Of a stretch of DNA of 64,000 bases, positions 61,606 through 64,000 are shown piece by piece. The translations under genes and the position numbers were made by a program. This DNA comes from Pelagibacter sp047722505 (GTDB lineage Bacteria > Pseudomonadota > Alphaproteobacteria > Pelagibacterales > Pelagibacteraceae), in the NCBI RefSeq assembly GCF_047722505.1, contig NZ_CP159814.1:186001-250000 (forward strand), read 5' to 3'. Position 1 is the first letter of the stretch. Each line of letters opens with the position of its first letter. Below the pieces are notes generated by a model, which saw nothing but the letters and a program-made list of their open reading frames with translations, was not told the DNA's origin and did no database searches.

Positions 61606-61830
61606 CTATACTGTTCCCGCTAATAACGCAATTAACACAAAAACTATTATACCTATTACTGGTTTTAGAATTTTAATAATTTCATCTTTACTTTTTCGAT
61701 GTTTGTATAAAAGATAAATTATTATAAGTGGAACTGGACACCCTCCTACAAATACCCAGATTGCTAAAAAAGAACCGATTGTAGTAGCTAGAGCTAAATA
61801 GATGTTTACAAAAAAATCTAATGCTATCAC
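61606..61830 (-). CDS. Small hypothetical membrane protein
   Basis: A 74-residue protein from a GTG start, with two strongly hydrophobic helices. The first spans residues 8-40 and includes GSFLAIWVFVGGCPVPLII; the second spans about 57-73. A short basic loop YKHRKSKDE lies between them. The family is not recognised. The start codon overlaps the stop of an upstream open frame as TAGTG, an arrangement typical of coupled genes here. The A+T content and codon use look like the surroundings. Confidence 0.55.
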   Translation of the reverse strand: MIALDFFVNIYLALATTIGSFLAIWVFVGGCPVPLIIIYLLYKHRKSKDEIIKILKPVIGIIVFVLIALLAGTV

Positions 61831-62027
61831 TATATTTTATTACATTTATAAATAGCACCTGTAACTTTTGTAACATCTCGATACTCAATTTTATCAAGTA
61901 AATTAGTAATTATCATAAATTTTTCATATTCTTGTTTTTTAGTGCCTAAATTTGAAACTGTATAATAATCGTAACCAAAGCTAGATTTGATTTTTGGAGA
62001 AACTAAAAGAAAGTATTGTTTGGTTCC
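61830..62027 (-). pseudogene. Headless open frame (possible gene remnant) upstream of the small membrane protein
   Basis: This stop-free frame encodes about 65 residues beginning after a TAA at 62028-62030. It reads GTKQYFLLVSPKIKSSFGYD, continues through a YYTVSNLGTKKQEYEKF segment, and ends TGAIYKCNKI. The composition looks protein-like, but no ATG, GTG or TTG occurs until a Met near the middle (61916). Its stop overlaps the downstream GTG. It is probably the 3' remnant of a truncated gene, or a small protein using the internal ATG (28 residues). Confidence 0.4.
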
Positions 62028-62041
62028 TTAAATAAAATTTA

Positions 62042-62677
62042 TTACTTTACTGCAACAGCATAAATAGATTCGAAATGGCGTTCTTTTAAATCTAAATCTT
62101 TTTCAAACTCGCGAAGCATCACTTGTTCAAAACCGCTTTTTTTAATTATATTAACCAAATTTTCCTCATCAAATAAATAATGGTGATGCCCATTTAAATA
62201 GGCAATATAATTTACTTGATCTATGTGAGAGCCAGTGTTTGTGAGTCCAGGCTCGTACCAATTTTTTCTTTCTTCAAAATTTTTTTTATTTAGATATGAT
62301 TCTATGTATAATCTTGAATTTGGAACGCAAACTTTAAGCTTTCCCCCTATTTTTAAAATTCTTTTACACTCCTTTAATATTAAAATTATATTATTGGAGT
62401 TAAAATGCTCAAGGGTATGTGATGTATAAATTTCGTCAACAGTGTTTGTGTCTAATGGCAAAGGTTTTATTAAATTATGCGCAATATCACCACCTAAATA
62501 GTCAATTGTTACAAAATCATTTCTCCCTTTTTTATTTGAACCTAGATCTAATTTTATTAATTTTTTTTTTTTTAAAATTTTCCATTTTTTTATCTGAAGA
62601 GAGTAAATTATACTTTCTTTTATAAAATTATAAAACTCTTTAAGACCAGGTATTTTGACTAAAAATTTTTTGATCAT
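62042..62677 (-). CDS. SAM-dependent methyltransferase (type 11 family)
   Basis: A 211-residue class I methyltransferase. After a Lys-rich N-terminal helix, the SAM-binding motif I is KLDLGSNKKGRNDFVTID, with the acidic loop at the end of strand 2. IYTSHTLEHFNSNNIILIL is the post-motif segment usual for sugar or lipid methyltransferases, and GGKLKVCVPNSRLYI follows. Similar proteins occur in glycan biosynthesis loci, but the substrate here is unknown. The ATG overlaps the stop of a tiny exported-protein gene. Confidence 0.85.
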   Translation of the reverse strand: MIKKFLVKIPGLKEFYNFIKESIIYSLQIKKWKILKKKKLIKLDLGSNKKGRNDFVTIDYLGGDIAHNLIKPLPLDTNTVDEIYTSHTLEHFNSNNIILILKECKRILKIGGKLKVCVPNSRLYIESYLNKKNFEERKNWYEPGLTNTGSHIDQVNYIAYLNGHHHYLFDEENLVNIIKKSGFEQVMLREFEKDLDLKERHFESIYAVAVK

Positions 62678-62856
62678 TACTCTTTATAAATACCTAATTG
62701 TTTATTTTTAGCTTTTTCTACATATTGTTTTAAATGTTTTTTTATCTTTTCAAGTTGACTAGGGTAAATATAAGAATTTCCAATTTCATTTACATCAGCA
62801 AAAACAACACTGCACCACAACAAACCCAGGACCATGATTCTTAAAATCTTTTTCAT
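62677..62856 (-). CDS. Small exported protein, hypothetical
   Basis: A 59-residue frame from the ATG at 62856. A clear N-terminal signal (MKKILRIMVLGLLWCSVVFA) should be cleaved after the AxA-like end or lipidated at Cys15. The mature part is short, starts DVNEIGNSYIYPSQLEK and is Lys-rich and helical. Its TAA overlaps the methyltransferase ATG (TAATG), which argues that it is translated. No family is recognised. Confidence 0.6.
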   Translation of the reverse strand: MKKILRIMVLGLLWCSVVFADVNEIGNSYIYPSQLEKIKKHLKQYVEKAKNKQLGIYKE

Positions 62857-62895
62857 TATTAAATTTTATCAAAAGATCTGAGAATTAACAATCTG

Positions 62896-62928
62896 ATTTA
62901 TCTCAAAAAGTTCTAGTCGCGGTTCTAG
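62896..62928. repeat. Intergenic repeat element, copy B
   Basis: Second copy of the element at 61484 (25 of 33 identical positions, same orientation). It lies about 40 bases upstream of the small exported-protein gene on the minus strand. CTAG occurs twice within it. Confidence 0.5.
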
Positions 62929-62994
62929 TTTATTGCTTCATTTGATCAGTCTTTACGCAAATTATTTTTAATCAATTTTAAATCGTCCGCATAA

Positions 62995-63034
62995 CTAGTG
63001 TGAGCTAGTGTCAGCTAGTGTGAGGTAGTGTGTT
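62995..63034. repeat. 10-bp tandem repeat, about four copies
   Basis: Units read CTAGTGTGAG, CTAGTGTCAG, CTAGTGTGAG and a degenerate GTAGTGTGTT, exactly 10 bases apart. The array ends 5 bases before an orphan terminator hairpin and 78 bases before alaS. A 10-base period puts each unit on the same face of the helix. Confidence 0.85.
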
Positions 63035-63038
63035 CCTC

Positions 63039-63064
63039 AAGTGCATAATTTAAGCACTTTTTTT
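63039..63064 (+). terminator. Orphan terminator upstream of alaS
   Basis: AAGTGC pairs with GCACTT (extendable with one mismatch) around an A/T loop and is followed by T residues and CCCTAC. No plus-strand gene ends here: upstream genes read on the minus strand and recA already has its own terminator. It could end an unannotated RNA or act as an attenuator for alaS. Confidence 0.7.
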
Positions 63065-63111
63065 CCCTACACTTATCTAGACATCAAATTAAAAAGCTGT
63101 ATTTTAAATGT

Positions 63112-64000
63112 ATGGCTGACAAAACACTAAATCAAATTAGAACAACTTTTTTAGATTATTTTAAAAAGAATGATCACAGGATAGTTGAGTCTAGCAATTT
63201 AGTTCCAAATAATGATCCGACATTAATGTTTGCAAATTCAGGAATGGTACAATTTAAAAATGTATTCACTGGATTGGAAAAAAGAGACTATGTAAGAGCC
63301 ACAACCTCACAAAAATGTGTAAGGGCAGGAGGTAAGCATAACGACCTTGAAAATGTAGGCTATACACCAAGACATCATACATTTTTTGAAATGCTTGGAA
63401 ATTTTTCATTTGGAGATTATTTTAAAGAAGAGGCAATTAGTTATGCATGGAATTTAATAACTAAAGAGTTCGGAATTGATAAAAATCGTCTTCATGTAAC
63501 AGTTTACCATGACGATGAAGAAGCATTTAACTTTTGGAAGAAAATAGCTGGTTTTAGTGATGATAGAATAATCAAGATAGCAACATCAGATAACTTTTGG
63601 TCTATGGGTGACACAGGACCTTGCGGACCATGCTCAGAAATATTTTATGATCATGGTGATCATCTAGAAGGGGGCTTGCCAGGCACTAAAAATGAAGATG
63701 GTAACCGTTTTATAGAAATATGGAATTTAGTATTCATGCAATATGAGCAAATTTCAAAAGATAAAAGAATAGATTTACCCAAGCCATCTGTGGATACTGG
63801 CATGGGTCTTGAGAGAATAGCTGCACTATTACAAGGAACACACGATAACTACGAAACAGATCATTTTAAAAAACTAATACTATCTGCATCTGACACATTA
63901 AATGTTAAAGTAGATGAAGTTAACCAATCTAGCTTTAGAGTAATAGCAGATCATTTAAGAGCAAGTTCATTTTTATTAGCAGAGGGAGTTCTACCTTCAA
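63112..64000 (+). CDS. alaS: Alanyl-tRNA synthetase, partial (3' end outside window)
   Basis: Class II synthetase charging tRNA-Ala. 296 codons are visible from the ATG at 63112. The start LNQIRTTFLDYFKKNDH matches the family. ANSGMVQFKNVF, TTSQKCVRAGGKHNDLENVG and RHHTFFEMLGNFSFGDYFK form the catalytic motif regions, and GPCGPCSEIFYDHG follows. The remaining two thirds, including editing and C-Ala domains, lie beyond the window. The recA-alaS neighbourhood is common in proteobacteria, here separated by about 1.7 kb. Confidence 0.97.
   Translation, partial: MADKTLNQIRTTFLDYFKKNDHRIVESSNLVPNNDPTLMFANSGMVQFKNVFTGLEKRDYVRATTSQKCVRAGGKHNDLENVGYTPRHHTFFEMLGNFSFGDYFKEEAISYAWNLITKEFGIDKNRLHVTVYHDDEEAFNFWKKIAGFSDDRIIKIATSDNFWSMGDTGPCGPCSEIFYDHGDHLEGGLPGTKNEDGNRFIEIWNLVFMQYEQISKDKRIDLPKPSVDTGMGLERIAALLQGTHDNYETDHFKKLILSASDTLNVKVDEVNQSSFRVIADHLRASSFLLAEGVLPS

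Noticed and set aside
61688..61897. 69-codon frame overlapping the small membrane protein in another phase
   Set aside because: The alternative frame with two membrane helices and a coupled GTG is more coherent; this one is basic and irregular.
62995..63034. CRISPR array
   Set aside because: Units are only 10 bases long and directly adjacent with no spacers; no cas gene is present.

Overview
The window comes from a small, very AT-rich, streamlined alphaproteobacterial chromosome. It most resembles the SAR11 clade (Candidatus Pelagibacter or a close relative). The supports are very low G+C, gene spacing of a few bases with frequent ATGA or TAATG overlaps, a proteorhodopsin gene directly followed by ferredoxin and ferredoxin reductase genes, alphaproteobacterial blocks (rluD-rpoH, the yebC-ruvC-tol-pal-tilS-ftsH-folP-glmM series, xseB-ispA-dxs), and a GTTC-N7-GTTC type LexA operator. 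The species assignment is inference from gene content. No prophage, insertion sequence or CRISPR array is visible.

Layout. Positions 1-7065 (minus strand) hold central carbon metabolism: transketolase, GAPDH, phosphoglycerate kinase and class I aldolase, followed by thiE, efp and a suhB-type inositol monophosphatase cut by the window edge. Positions 7118-22844 (plus) form a long housekeeping run: a coiled-coil protein and zapA, a 5-formyl-THF cyclo-ligase broken by a 13-A tract, a YmdB-like phosphoesterase, yebC, a phage-type RuvC, the complete Tol-Pal envelope machine, tilS, ftsH, folP, glmM, thiD and purA. From 22841 to 35471 come rpoH and rluD, a tRNA-Arg(TCG), sua5, isoprenoid genes (ispA, dxs, a long-chain polyprenyl synthase), aroC, pdxH, a SohB-like peptidase and glycyl-tRNA synthetase (glyQS). 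From 35471 to 44469 lie pyruvate phosphate dikinase, nadC/nadA, ygfZ, dihydroorotase, an SMR transporter and propionyl-CoA synthetase.

The 44.5-52.3 kb region is the ecologically distinctive part: a green-tuned proteorhodopsin, 2Fe-2S ferredoxin, ferredoxin-NADP reductase, a glutathione transferase, a phytanoyl-CoA dioxygenase-family enzyme, a MOSC protein, and a four-gene Ehu-like ABC importer whose binding-protein gene is separated from the permease genes by a hairpin terminator. After a DksA-like regulator (52.3-52.9 kb) come two glycosyltransferase genes, an SOS-controlled umuDC operon, a SOUL/GFA/glycerate-kinase/tolC run and recA.

The last 2.6 kb, between recA and alaS, is an accessory pocket with decayed small ORFs, a short repeated element on each side, a methyltransferase, a tiny exported protein, 10-bp tandem repeats and an orphan terminator just upstream of alaS. 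It is the least explained part of the window. All gene-free gaps are shorter than 300 bases.
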